A stretch of 51,004 nt of DNA. Origin: Bacteroidaceae bacterium. GTDB taxonomy: Bacteria; Bacteroidota; Bacteroidia; Bacteroidales; Bacteroidaceae. Positions 1 through 9,110 of this stretch are shown here, piece after piece. The translations under genes and the position numbers were made by a program. Each line of letters opens with the position of its first letter. Position 1 is the first letter of the stretch. The notes under the pieces were generated by a model. That model was not told where the DNA came from. It did no database searches and was given only the letters and a program-made list of their open reading frames with translations. Location of the stretch: contig JAKSJB010000014.1 in NCBI GenBank assembly GCA_024398475.1, forward strand, positions 1 through 51,004. Reading direction: 5' to 3'.

Positions 1-63
1 TTTTAATGTATGTATTTGCACAAATAATAAATGTAATATTAACTCATAAAAACTTGAAGAATT

Positions 64-1812
64 ATGAAACAAATCATATTATATTTTATCGTATTAATGA
101 CGTTTCCAATATGTAGCAATGCGCAAACGGAAGATAATGATTGGTGGTCATACGATAAGGAAAGTAAAACTTTGTATGTTAATAAATCTGTCGATAATTA
201 TTACAAGAATCCATATATAGTGACAACTGGAATTTCTGGTGCCAATCAACAGACCTTGCCCTTACCTCCATGGTATGACATTCGTACAGAAATAAAGAAA
301 ATAGTTTTTTCAGACGAGGTGTCTTCTATTGGACTCTATGCGTTTATGGATATGACGTCACTGGAATCCGTAGTTATTCCTCCAACTGTAAAAGCAATTG
401 GTGATGGTGCATTCTTGGGTTGTGTATCATTGAAGTGCTTTGATATTCCTGACAGTCTTAAAAGTATTGAATGTGAAGTATTTGCAATCTGTAATAGTTT
501 GGACAGTATAGTTGTTCCAAATGGGGTTGAAATGATTGATTCGTATGCCTTTAATAATTGCAAAAACTTGAGAACGGTGGTATTGTCATCCAGTCTTACA
601 TGGTTGCGGAAGCAGGCATTTGGCGGGTGTGACAACATTCGTAGTGTACGTGTAAAAAACATAAAGCCATCTGATGTTAATAGTTATGAAGAGTGTGGAC
701 TCTCAGTCGATTCTATTTCTCTGACAGTTCCGTATGGAACAGGAAGAAACTACGAGAAAGATAAGTTCTGGGGTAGATGCAAGTCTATCATGGAATGTGA
801 TGAAACCCCGAACGAAAGCATTGAGCGAAGTTTGATGTATGCTCCGATATTTTGGACCTTTAATAATATTCAAAATCGTTTCTACAATGTTCAGGTTCCG
901 ATTGTCCCATCAGAAGAAGTATTGCATGAATTTTGTGCAGAAATCGGTATTGATACATTGTCAATGGCAGGGGTAACAGCCATAGGACTTGGTTGGTTGG
1001 AATATGTGCAGGCTAAAAGGGAGACTTTGGATGTTGAAGGCTGTCGTAGATATGCGTGCTCTGATGGGGATATCTTCATTTTGGACAAATTGCCTACTGA
1101 CTTTAAAGAATATATTATGGGCATGGAGCCATATAATCTAATGATTGAGGATTATTGTAGGGAATATGATGGAGCCACGGGGCAAATGAAGTATTCAAAA
1201 CTTATAGGTTCCTATGTCTTTGTTCCTGCTGAATCTATTCCGTATAATGGATACTATAGAGTGACCGCACAATCCGAAGCTGCTCTCCCTAGTGTGGCTT
1301 TTGATATAATCCACCCCATGTTTCCTGACCGCAAATATAAGATATCAGTAGTGGTGGCTCCAAATATGGAAAATGTGACAGATACGCGTCCAACCTATTT
1401 TCAATTGCAATGGTTCGATGCATTTGCAGACGATAAGGGTGATGTGAAACTTTTGAGTAAGGGACGTAATATACGTAATTCAACCGACAATTCCAATTAT
1501 TGGGAGGCTGGTGGAACAAAATGTGATACTATAACTTTTGTTATTGAACCAACTGATGTTGTTCAGCGCCACCTGATACAACTTAGTTCTCGGGTCGCAC
1601 AACGTCAGCGCATAAATTATACTCCAGATCTCCGTATCGCAGAAATCAAAGTGACTCCACTTGCTGAAAGTAATGCCGATGATATAATAGGGCATGTTCT
1701 GGATAATAGCAACAAGGTTCATTCTGGTGTTTACAGCATCAATGGGATACAACTTGAAAAAGTGCGTAAGGGACTGAATCTCATAAACGGAAAGAAAGTG
1801 CTGATAAGGTAG
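64..1812 (+). CDS. Secreted BspA-type leucine-rich repeat protein
   Basis: 582 aa with an N-terminal signal peptide ending near SNAQ (residue 21). Residues about 75-205 hold roughly five ~23-residue repeats of the LRR_5/BspA type, seen as recurring 'I..yAF..c.sL..v.iP..v..I' units. The rest (about 250-545) is not recognised. The last ~28 residues (VYSINGIQLEKVRKGLNLIN then GKKVLIR) resemble the short C-terminal element found on many exported Prevotella proteins, so export to the surface or periplasm is likely. BspA-like proteins often bind host or matrix ligands, but nothing here fixes the ligand. The gene is AT-richer than the housekeeping genes that follow. Confident in LRR and export, not in function. 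Confidence 0.8.
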   Translation: MKQIILYFIVLMTFPICSNAQTEDNDWWSYDKESKTLYVNKSVDNYYKNPYIVTTGISGANQQTLPLPPWYDIRTEIKKIVFSDEVSSIGLYAFMDMTSLESVVIPPTVKAIGDGAFLGCVSLKCFDIPDSLKSIECEVFAICNSLDSIVVPNGVEMIDSYAFNNCKNLRTVVLSSSLTWLRKQAFGGCDNIRSVRVKNIKPSDVNSYEECGLSVDSISLTVPYGTGRNYEKDKFWGRCKSIMECDETPNESIERSLMYAPIFWTFNNIQNRFYNVQVPIVPSEEVLHEFCAEIGIDTLSMAGVTAIGLGWLEYVQAKRETLDVEGCRRYACSDGDIFILDKLPTDFKEYIMGMEPYNLMIEDYCREYDGATGQMKYSKLIGSYVFVPAESIPYNGYYRVTAQSEAALPSVAFDIIHPMFPDRKYKISVVVAPNMENVTDTRPTYFQLQWFDAFADDKGDVKLLSKGRNIRNSTDNSNYWEAGGTKCDTITFVIEPTDVVQRHLIQLSSRVAQRQRINYTPDLRIAEIKVTPLAESNADDIIGHVLDNSNKVHSGVYSINGIQLEKVRKGLNLINGKKVLIR

Positions 1813-1838
1813 GGAGATTGAATTTCTTGGCATATAAA

Positions 1839-1873
1839 AAGAACCGCGACCATTTTTTTTGGTCGCGGTTCTT
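1839..1873. terminator. Hairpin terminator between LRR gene and HU gene
   Basis: A perfect 13-14 bp stem, AAGAACCGCGACCA (1839-1852) against TGGTCGCGGTTCTT (1860-1873), closes a T-rich loop. On the minus strand it is followed by a T-rich stretch, so it should stop the HU transcript. It can also act on the convergent LRR transcript, though less ideally because the T run is weaker on that side. Confidence 0.85.
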
Positions 1874-1894
1874 GAATCTTGGATCGTGTAAGGA

Positions 1895-2167
1895 TTACTT
1901 AACAGCTTCAGCGAGTTCTGCACCAGCCTTGAACTTAGCAACCTTCTTAGCAGCAATCTTGATTTCCTTCTTTGTTGCAGGATTGATACCCTTGCGAGCA
2001 GCCTTCTTTGCTACAGAGAATGTACCGAAACCAACGAGAGCAACCTTGTCACCCTTCTTCAAAGCTTCTGTTACCACTGCGATAGCAGCATCTACTGCCT
2101 TCTTTGAGTCAACCTGTGTGAGACCTGCTTTTTCAGCGATAGCCTTTATGAATTCACCTTTGTTCAT
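1895..2167 (-). CDS. HU family DNA-binding protein
   Basis: 90 aa, the usual HU length. It begins MNKGEFIKAIAEKAGLTQ and has the HU signature core (VGFGTFSVAKKAARKGINP, about residues 45-63) followed by a Lys/Ala-rich beta arm. HU is a dimeric nucleoid protein that bends DNA and supports replication, recombination and transcription. It is monocistronic, with its own promoter at 2259-2289 and a strong hairpin terminator after the stop codon. Bacteroidetes genomes usually encode several HU paralogues, so I give no symbol. Confidence 0.95.
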   Translation of the reverse strand: MNKGEFIKAIAEKAGLTQVDSKKAVDAAIAVVTEALKKGDKVALVGFGTFSVAKKAARKGINPATKKEIKIAAKKVAKFKAGAELAEAVK

Positions 2168-2258
2168 AATGATAAAAAATTAAAGTTGTTAACACTATTG
2201 TTAATTGATTAAGTATAGTCTTCAAAAGATGGGCGTTGTTTTTGCACCCTTTTCGGCA

Positions 2259-2289
2259 CAAATATATACGTTATTTTGCAAATACCCAA
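2259..2289 (-). promoter_or_regulatory. Predicted Bacteroidetes-type promoter of the HU gene
   Basis: Read on the minus strand: -33 TTG (complement of 2287-2289), 20 bp spacer, -7 TATATTTG (complement of 2259-2266). This fits the Bacteroidota consensus TTTG/TTG-N19-21-TAnnTTTG. It gives a leader of about 85 nt before the HU start. Confidence 0.6.
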
Positions 2290-2371
2290 CAAAATAACTA
2301 AAAAAGTTGCTAAAAACATTAAAAAAAAGTTGTTTTACTGTATAATAGGCTTTTTTTATAGAATAAAGTGC

Positions 2372-2379
2372 TATTTTTG
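2372..2379 (+). promoter_or_regulatory. Predicted -7 element upstream of the rhomboid gene
   Basis: TATTTTTG fits TAnnTTTG and is followed by a ~115 nt leader. The -33 region is only a T-run (2351-2357) without a clear TTTG, so this is a moderate call. The rest of the 334-bp gap 2168-2501 is AT-rich and shows no other feature apart from the HU promoter. Confidence 0.4.
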
Positions 2380-2501
2380 CAGTCCGTTTGATAAATGACG
2401 TATAAACAACACTTTGTGCCTTGCAGCAATAGGTTCAATATGGTCGTAGTGGTGCGATAGTGTTTGGTATTGACAAATAAAAAATAAGGAGAATTGTACA
2501 A

Positions 2502-3356
2502 ATGATGACAAAAGCAGTAAAATATCTACTCATTATTAATATAGTGGCTTTTCTGGTGTGCATGGTCATACCATTGGATGATATATGTGGCTTGTATTAT
2601 ATATTCAACCACAACTTCCGCCTGTTTCAACTCGTTACCTACATGTTTATGCATGGAGGATTCACTCATTTGTTCTTCAATATGTTTGCCCTGTGGATGT
2701 TTGGACGTATAATAGAACAGACTTGGGGAACAAGGCGCTTTCTTATATATTATTTCATCTGTGGAATCGGTGCGGCTCTGGTACAGGAGGCAGGACAGTT
2801 GGTCGGTGTAATCCCCGCATATGCGATGACCGTTGGTGCCAGTGGTGCGATTTACGGTATTCTGCTGGCTTTCGGAATGCTGTATCCAAATGAAAAAATG
2901 TTTATTATCCCTATACCGTTCCCTATAAAGGCGAAGTATTTCGTGATGGGTTATGCTGTCATTGAAATAGTGGAAGGTCTGATGATGAAGGACGGTGTGG
3001 CTCATTTTGCCCATCTTGGAGGAATGCTGTTCGGTCTTGTCTATATCCTTTGGTGGAAGAACAAAATCAAGAGTCAGTATGGTTTGGGTAACGGGCAGAA
3101 ATCACGTAGATGGTCATTCGGTTCGGGAAACCAAAGTTCTACACGCCCACACATAAAAGTGGTGTATAACAGGGAGGAGAAAGCCGGCGGTGACTATGCC
3201 CGTAATGAACGGGAACGTGATTATCAGTTCAATGCTGAACGGCAGCAGCAGAATGCGGAAATAGACAGAATCCTGGATAAGATACGTCAGGCTGGATATG
3301 AAAGTCTGACGGCTGAAGAGAAGCAACGTCTGTTTGACGCAAGCAGCAAGAAATAA
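2502..3356 (+). CDS. Rhomboid family intramembrane serine protease
   Basis: 284 aa, polytopic. The family's hallmarks are in order: HGGFTHLFFNM (51-61), the catalytic serine motif GASGAIYG (Ser114) and the catalytic histidine motif AHLGG (His171) in the last membrane helix. The first ~190 residues form the six-helix rhomboid core. The hydrophilic C-terminal ~90 residues are charged and glutamine-rich and probably cytoplasmic. Rhomboids cut transmembrane substrates inside the inner membrane; the substrate cannot be read from the sequence. Two ATG codons lie in tandem at the start. The stop is only 21 bp before the ATG of the next gene, suggesting co-transcription. Confidence 0.92.
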   Translation: MMTKAVKYLLIINIVAFLVCMVIPLDDICGLYYIFNHNFRLFQLVTYMFMHGGFTHLFFNMFALWMFGRIIEQTWGTRRFLIYYFICGIGAALVQEAGQLVGVIPAYAMTVGASGAIYGILLAFGMLYPNEKMFIIPIPFPIKAKYFVMGYAVIEIVEGLMMKDGVAHFAHLGGMLFGLVYILWWKNKIKSQYGLGNGQKSRRWSFGSGNQSSTRPHIKVVYNREEKAGGDYARNERERDYQFNAERQQQNAEIDRILDKIRQAGYESLTAEEKQRLFDASSKK

Positions 3357-3377
3357 TCAAACTCGATCTTTTTGCAG

Positions 3378-4463
3378 ATGAAGTCGGTGAAGTCAATTCT
3401 GAAGACTGTCGTGATTGCCCTCAATGCTCTGGCGGCATTCACCTTGATTTCGTGTGCATATTCACAGACCATTCATCCTGCGGATTTTCCAAGTTGCTCC
3501 TACCTCGGAATGCTGCTTCCTGCAGCAGTCCTGACTGTATTGGCATTCATTCCGATATGGCTGATTTTCAAGAAAAGATATTCACTTATAAGTATTGTTG
3601 CCTTACTCGTCTGCTATTCTCCGATAAGGGACTATTGTCCGATAAATCTTTTTCAATCGGAACCGAAGGGGGAGACGCTTAAGGTGCTGTCCTACAACAC
3701 ACATGGGTTCGGATGTGACAATACCGGACAGATTCAGTTCCTGCTCAATTCAGATGCCGACATTATCTGCCTCCAGGAAACCTACAACATGACGGATGAG
3801 AATATACGTGACGCTTTCGGCGGAATTTATCCATATATTGAAACGAGCAACAAGAATCAATGTACTCTTGTATTGCTGTCCAAACTCCCGATTGTGGGTA
3901 AGCAGGATATTGCTTTTTCCCACAGTTACAACGGCAGTTGCCTGTTTCAGTTGCTGCATGGCAGCGGAGACACGATAACTGTAATCAACAATCATCTGGA
4001 ATCATATAAACTGTCGGCTGACGATAAGTCTGCGTATGCTGAAATGGTACGTGAGGCTGCGGGTAGGAGGGAGTATACCGACACCCTGTCGAATGGGGTG
4101 GATTGTGCTGAGATGTTTTTCCTGCTCAGGGATAAACTGGAAACTGCAAATATCATACGAAGCCATCAGGCTGACAGCCTTTCCCGGATTATTGAAAAAC
4201 TGACAACTCCGTATGTCCTGGTTTGCGGTGATTTCAATGATTCTCCGGTGTCATACGTCCATTATAGGTTGACCCGCCATTTGAATGATGCCTATACTGC
4301 ATCAGGTAATGGTTTGGGCATAAGTTTCAACAGCAACCTTATGTATTTCCGCATAGACAACATCCTAACCTCAAAAAACATTACGCCTTATAATGCAAAA
4401 GTAGATAATTCTATAAAAGAAAGTGACCATTATCCTATTTTTTGTACTATAGAATTGCATTAA
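3378..4463 (+). CDS. Membrane-anchored endonuclease/exonuclease/phosphatase family protein
   Basis: 361 aa from the ATG at 3378; a TTG six bases upstream is in frame but less likely. Residues 1-95 contain about three hydrophobic segments. The EEP (DNase I-like) domain fills the rest, with motifs in order: VLSYNTHGFG, DADIICLQET (metal-binding Glu), the GDFND motif (catalytic Asp/Asn) and a C-terminal SDHYPIF (catalytic Asp-His). Related proteins hydrolyse phosphodiesters or phosphoesters of nucleic acids, lipids or nucleotides. The membrane anchor suggests action at or outside the inner membrane, but the substrate is unknown. It lies directly downstream of the rhomboid gene, probably in one transcript. 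Confidence 0.88.
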   Translation: MKSVKSILKTVVIALNALAAFTLISCAYSQTIHPADFPSCSYLGMLLPAAVLTVLAFIPIWLIFKKRYSLISIVALLVCYSPIRDYCPINLFQSEPKGETLKVLSYNTHGFGCDNTGQIQFLLNSDADIICLQETYNMTDENIRDAFGGIYPYIETSNKNQCTLVLLSKLPIVGKQDIAFSHSYNGSCLFQLLHGSGDTITVINNHLESYKLSADDKSAYAEMVREAAGRREYTDTLSNGVDCAEMFFLLRDKLETANIIRSHQADSLSRIIEKLTTPYVLVCGDFNDSPVSYVHYRLTRHLNDAYTASGNGLGISFNSNLMYFRIDNILTSKNITPYNAKVDNSIKESDHYPIFCTIELH

Positions 4464-4486
4464 TTGAGAAAAAAACATTATCTTTG
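4455..4486 (+). promoter_or_regulatory. Predicted promoter of secDF
   Basis: -33 TTG at 4455-4457 (within ATTG), 21 bp spacer, -7 TATCTTTG at 4479-4486, matching TAnnTTTG. It begins in the last codons of the EEP gene and leaves a ~140 nt untranslated leader before secDF at 4634. I see no named riboswitch in that leader. Confidence 0.6.
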
Positions 4487-4633
4487 CAAACTTGAAAAAG
4501 GTGTGCATTTCATGCATGCTGCCTTTTTATGGGCATAAATACCGCTTGCAGGGGTAGTTTGCTATCCAACGATGCGGTACTCGGCAAGAGAAAACAATAA
4601 ACAAAAAACTAAATAATTAAATTAATCACAACA

Positions 4634-7600
4634 ATGCAAAACAAAGGATTTGTTAAGTTCTTAGCCATAGCGCTAACACTTATCTGCATCTTTTACCTTT
4701 CGTTCTCAGTCGTTACAAATGTCGTTGAGAACAAGGCTTCAAAAATGAGTGAAGAAGATGCGGAACTCTACTTGGATTCGCTCAGCGCGAACAAGTTCTA
4801 CCTCGGTAGCTACAACCTGAAGCAATGCCGCGAAACTGCCATCGGTCTTGGTCTTGACCTTAAGGGCGGTATGAACGTAATGCTCGAGGTTTCAGTTCCT
4901 GATGTAGTCAAGGCATTAGCCAATCACAGTACTGACTCTACTTTCGTTGCATCCATTGATGAGGCAGCAAAGGAAGCAGTAACAAGTCAGGATGATTTTA
5001 TCACACTGTTTGTCAAAGCCTTTAAGAAGAATGCTCCAAACGGACGTCTGGCACAGATCTTTGCCACACTCCAGTTGGATGGCAAGGTAACACCTAACAG
5101 CACAGACAGCGAAGTGGAGAAAGTACTCCGTGAAGAAGTTGCCAGCGCAGTTGACAACGCTAACAACGTACTTAGTACACGTATCGACCGTTTCGGTGTT
5201 GTTCAGCCTAAAATCCAGAATGTTGAAGGGCAGTCAGGTCGTATCATGGTCGAACTCCCTGGTATCAAGGAACCAGACCGCGTACGTAAACTCCTTCAGG
5301 GTAGTGCAAACCTTGAATTCTGGGAGACTTACGATGCACCAATCGTTACTCCACTCCTCTCACAACTCAACACCGCACTCAAGAACGGTCAGGTTGTAGA
5401 AGAAACAGAAGCAGACTCAACCGAAGTAGCAGAAAATGCAGAGACAGTTGACTCTACATTGGTTGCAGAGGCTGACTCAGCAAAGAAGAGCGAAGAGAAC
5501 ATCCTCGCCAAGGTTTCAAGCCAGGACATCGACACAAAGGCAAAGACAAAGGAAGACAAGGCAAAGCGTGCTGCTGAATACGGACCACTCTTCGCAGTTC
5601 TCAGCCCAATCAACGCTGACCGTGGCTGTCTCGTAGCCGTTGCACTTGCATCAGATACAGCAGAAATCAATGCAATGCTCAACAGCGAAATCGCAAAGCA
5701 GATTTTCCCGGCAAACCTCAGCCTCAAGTGGGGTGTAAAGGCTGACGAGCGCGACAAGACAGGTAAGCTCTTCGACCTCTATGCAATCCGCACTACAGGC
5801 AAGAACGGCCGTGCACCAATCGAAGGTGAAGTCGTAACAGAAGCAAAGGACGACTTCGACCAGTTCGGCAATCCTGTAGTAAGCATGAAGATGAATCCAG
5901 AAGGTTCACGTAAGTGGGCTGCACTCACTGAAGCAAACGTAAACCACTGCGTTGCCATCGTTCTGGATAATCTCGTATATAGTGCTCCAAACGTAATGAA
6001 CAAGATTGACGGTGGAAGCACACAGATCAGCGGTAGTTTCACTATCGATGATACAAAGGACCTTGCAAACGTGCTCCAGTCAGGTAAGATGCCTGCTCCA
6101 ACACAGATTGTACAGGAAGATATCGTTGGTCCATCACTTGGTGCAGAATCAATTCAGGCAGGTTTTATTTCATTCCTGATTGCATTCGTAGTACTGATGA
6201 TTTACATGTGCGTAATGTACGGTTTCCGTCCTGGTATGGTTGCCAACTGTGCACTCTTGCTCAACTTCTTCTTCACACTTGGTATTCTTACATCACTTCA
6301 GGCTACCCTCTCAATGTCTGGTATTGCCGGTATGGTGCTCACACTCGGTATGGCAGTCGATGCAAACGTGCTTATCTATGAACGTACTAAGGAAGAAATG
6401 AAGGCAGGTAAGAACATCAAGAACGCAGTTGCTGCCGGTTACAGCAACGCATTCTCTGCAATCTTCGACTCGAACCTCACTTCAATCATCACAGGTGTTA
6501 TCCTCTCCTGGTTCGGTACAGGTCCAATCAAGGGCTTCGCAACAACATTGATTATCGGTATCGTATGTTCATTCTTTACTGCAGTTTGGTTGACTCGTAT
6601 CTGCTACGAGCACTTCCTCAACCGTGACAAGTGGTTAGACCTTACATTCACAACATCTGTATCAAAGAACATGATGCAGGGAACTAAGTATAGGTTCATG
6701 AGTGCATACAAGGCATCATACACAGTATTCGGAATTGCTCTCATCGTTTGTATCGCATCATTCTTTGTACGTGGTCTCAGCCAGTCAATCGACTTTACCG
6801 GTGGTCGTAACTACAAGGTTGAATTCGTTCAGCCAGTTGACCGTCTTGCAATCGAAGAAAACCTCGACAACAAGTTCCAGAGCCTCGTTGCTGCTAATGA
6901 AGACGTAGATAAGGCTACGGTTCATGTACTTGCTCTCGGTACAGAAGGTACAATGGTACGTATCACAACCAACTACCGTATCAACGAAAACGGTCAGAAC
7001 GTAGACGAAGAAATTGAAAAGGTAATCTATGAGACACTCGTAGAAGGTGGACAGATTGACGGTAACACCGTTTCATTCGATAAGTTCAAGAACCGCGACG
7101 AGCGCGAAGGTGGTTCAATCATCAGTTCACAGAAGGTAGGTCCTTCTATCGCTGAAACTGTAACTCACAAAGCAATCTTCTCAGTCATACTCGCCCTCAT
7201 CTTTATCTTCCTCTACATCCTCCTCCGTTTCCGCAACCTCGCATTCTCAGTCGGCGCTATCATTGCATTGACAATCGATACACTCCTCATCATCGGTATG
7301 TATTCACTCTGCTACGGATGGATCGGCTTCTCACTCGAAGTTGACCAGACATTCATCGGTGCCGTACTTACCGCTATCGGTTACTCAATCAACGATAAGG
7401 TGGTAATCTTTGACCGTATCCGTGAAGAGTTGGGGCTCTATCCTAAGCGTGACAAGCAGTTGCTGTTCAATCAGTCATTGAATGCAACATTGGCTCGTAC
7501 AATCAATACTTCAGTTTCAACATTGATAGTATTGCTCTGTATCTTCATCTTCGGTGGTGAGAGCATCCGCTCATTCTCATTCGCAATGATTCTCGGTGTA

Positions 7601-7723
7601 ATCTTCGGTACATGTTCATCTCTCTTCATTGCTGCACCAACTGCATTCCTTGTACTTGGCCGCAAGATCAATGAAGCCGGTGAAACAGAAACTGAGGCTA
7701 CTGAAGCAATCGAAGCAAAATAA
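4634..7723 (+). CDS. secDF: Protein translocase subunit SecDF (fused SecD-SecF)
   Basis: 1029 aa fusion. SecD occupies the first ~660 residues: N-terminal TM helix, DLKGG motif (75-79), large P1 periplasmic domain, then the TM block with AVDANVLIYER (about 573-583). SecF follows, with DFTGGRNYKVEF (about 717-728) and INDKVVIFDRIREEL (about 915-930). It uses the proton gradient to help SecYEG pull exported proteins across the inner membrane. Residues about 250-315 carry a low-complexity insert rich in Glu, Ala, Ser and Asp within the P1 domain. The fusion is normal for Bacteroidetes. It is monocistronic, with its own promoter and a hairpin terminator at 7813-7850. Confidence 0.97.
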   Translation: MQNKGFVKFLAIALTLICIFYLSFSVVTNVVENKASKMSEEDAELYLDSLSANKFYLGSYNLKQCRETAIGLGLDLKGGMNVMLEVSVPDVVKALANHSTDSTFVASIDEAAKEAVTSQDDFITLFVKAFKKNAPNGRLAQIFATLQLDGKVTPNSTDSEVEKVLREEVASAVDNANNVLSTRIDRFGVVQPKIQNVEGQSGRIMVELPGIKEPDRVRKLLQGSANLEFWETYDAPIVTPLLSQLNTALKNGQVVEETEADSTEVAENAETVDSTLVAEADSAKKSEENILAKVSSQDIDTKAKTKEDKAKRAAEYGPLFAVLSPINADRGCLVAVALASDTAEINAMLNSEIAKQIFPANLSLKWGVKADERDKTGKLFDLYAIRTTGKNGRAPIEGEVVTEAKDDFDQFGNPVVSMKMNPEGSRKWAALTEANVNHCVAIVLDNLVYSAPNVMNKIDGGSTQISGSFTIDDTKDLANVLQSGKMPAPTQIVQEDIVGPSLGAESIQAGFISFLIAFVVLMIYMCVMYGFRPGMVANCALLLNFFFTLGILTSLQATLSMSGIAGMVLTLGMAVDANVLIYERTKEEMKAGKNIKNAVAAGYSNAFSAIFDSNLTSIITGVILSWFGTGPIKGFATTLIIGIVCSFFTAVWLTRICYEHFLNRDKWLDLTFTTSVSKNMMQGTKYRFMSAYKASYTVFGIALIVCIASFFVRGLSQSIDFTGGRNYKVEFVQPVDRLAIEENLDNKFQSLVAANEDVDKATVHVLALGTEGTMVRITTNYRINENGQNVDEEIEKVIYETLVEGGQIDGNTVSFDKFKNRDEREGGSIISSQKVGPSIAETVTHKAIFSVILALIFIFLYILLRFRNLAFSVGAIIALTIDTLLIIGMYSLCYGWIGFSLEVDQTFIGAVLTAIGYSINDKVVIFDRIREELGLYPKRDKQLLFNQSLNATLARTINTSVSTLIVLLCIFIFGGESIRSFSFAMILGVIFGTCSSLFIAAPTAFLVLGRKINEAGETETEATEAIEAK

Positions 7724-7812
7724 TAAGGTACATAAGGTCGTGACCTGATTCATTTGCAGGCAGGTAGACGACTGTTAATTGCAGCCCGCATAAAATACGG
7801 GGCAGAATAAAT

Positions 7813-7850
7813 GAAGAGGATGCCCTTTCATGGAGCATCCTCTTCTTGTT
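7813..7850 (+). terminator. Hairpin terminator after secDF, close upstream of ddh
   Basis: Perfect 11 bp stem GAAGAGGATGC (7813-7823) / GCATCCTCTTC (7835-7845) followed by TTGTTTT. It lies only about 30 bp before the ATG of ddh, so it may either end the secDF transcript or act as an attenuator in the ddh leader. Confidence 0.8.
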
Positions 7851-7875
7851 TTACAAACACAACACACACTACAGT

Positions 7876-8796
7876 ATGGAAAAGAAAATTAAAGTAGCAA
7901 TCGTAGGTTACGGTAACATCGGCCAATATGCCCTTGATGCCGTAGAAGCCGCTCCTGACATGGAGTGCGTAGGAATAGTCCGCAGAAGCGTTGAAGGTCT
8001 CCAGAAATCAGCCGAAGGCTATTTCGTGATGCCAAATGGCATGAAGACTGTTACAAATATCAATGAATTGGGAAAGGTAGATGTTGCTATTCTCGCAACT
8101 CCTTCACGCAAGGTAGAGGAGAATGCAAAGAAATATCTTGCAATGGGTATCAATACAGTAGATAGTTTTGATATCCACACCCAGATAGTTGATCTCCGTC
8201 GCAGTCTCGACGCAGTAGCAAAGGCAAACGGGGCAGTAAGTGTCATCAGCGCCGGATGGGATCCGGGAAGCGATTCAATTGTACGTACTCTCATGCAGAG
8301 TCTCGCTCCAAAGGGAATCACATACACTAATTTCGGTCCAGGCCGTTCAATGGGACACTCTGTTGCTGTACGTGCAATCGAAGGAGTACGTGATGCTCTT
8401 TCAATGACAATCCCGGTAGGAACAGGTATCCATCGCCGCATGGTCTATGTGGAACTTGAAGAAGGTGTCGATTTCAAGAAAATTGAGGCAGCAATCAAGT
8501 CTGATCCATATTTCGTTAATGATGAGACTCATGTTCAGCAGGTCGACTGTGTAGATGACCTTAATGACGTAGGCCATGGTGTGAATCTTGTACGCAAGGG
8601 CGTAAGCGGAAAGACACACAACCAAATACTCGAATTTGACATGAAGATAAACAACCCTGCACTTACTGCTCAGGTACTTGTAAATGTGGCACGTGCTTCA
8701 GTCCGTCAACAACCAGGAGTATACACTATGGTGGAAATTCCTGTGATTGACATGCTTCCTGGTGATAGGGAAGAACTTATCCGCCATTTGGTATAA
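7876..8796 (+). CDS. ddh: meso-Diaminopimelate D-dehydrogenase
   Basis: 306 aa from the ATG at 7876. An in-frame ATG 30 bp upstream (7846) would begin inside the hairpin tail and adds no conserved sequence, so I reject it. The N-terminal Rossmann fold carries KVAIVGYGNIGQ (about 6-17). Family motifs include ISAGWDPGSDS and FGPGRSMGHSVA in the middle. The enzyme reductively aminates L-2-amino-6-oxopimelate to meso-diaminopimelate with NADPH and ammonia in one step. That supplies lysine and the peptidoglycan cross-link residue in the cytoplasm. It stands alone between two hairpins. Confidence 0.93.
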   Translation: MEKKIKVAIVGYGNIGQYALDAVEAAPDMECVGIVRRSVEGLQKSAEGYFVMPNGMKTVTNINELGKVDVAILATPSRKVEENAKKYLAMGINTVDSFDIHTQIVDLRRSLDAVAKANGAVSVISAGWDPGSDSIVRTLMQSLAPKGITYTNFGPGRSMGHSVAVRAIEGVRDALSMTIPVGTGIHRRMVYVELEEGVDFKKIEAAIKSDPYFVNDETHVQQVDCVDDLNDVGHGVNLVRKGVSGKTHNQILEFDMKINNPALTAQVLVNVARASVRQQPGVYTMVEIPVIDMLPGDREELIRHLV

Positions 8797-8853
8797 GGCA
8801 GACATTTTACTCGGTGTTTTTCGGAGATTTCCATGCTCCGTATCAATTTCTAT

Positions 8854-8897
8854 TCCGCACAAACGAATATACCCACGTTCGTCTGTGCGGATTTTTT
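8854..8897 (+). terminator. Terminator after ddh
   Basis: Stem TCCGCACAAACGAA (8854-8867) against TTCGTCTGTGCGGA (8878-8891), with small imperfections, then ATTTTTTG. It is a typical intrinsic terminator 57 bp after the ddh stop. The gap 8797-9110 otherwise holds only the promoter of the next gene. Confidence 0.85.
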
Positions 8898-8979
8898 GTT
8901 GCCATTTCCACGTATATATAATGTGCTTTTAAGCTTAAATAGCAAAAAAAACACATAAAAAACATTAAAAGTAGCATAG

Positions 8980-9014
8980 TTTGTTCGTAATGGCGAAAAT
9001 TGTTCGTATTTTTG
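8980..9014 (+). promoter_or_regulatory. Predicted promoter of the DUF6242-DUF6089-uppS-bamA-ompH cluster
   Basis: -33 TTTG (8980-8983) and -7 TATTTTTG (9007-9014). The 23 bp spacer is longer than the usual 19-21, so the -33 assignment is uncertain. The -7 element matches well and gives a ~90 nt leader. Confidence 0.45.
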
Positions 9015-9110
9015 CATGATTATTCGCATATTAGGCTTAGCCATACGTGTGCTTTTCCTGACGGAAATCCAAACTGCCGTGATGCCTGATTATTATAGAA
9101 AAAAGGACAA

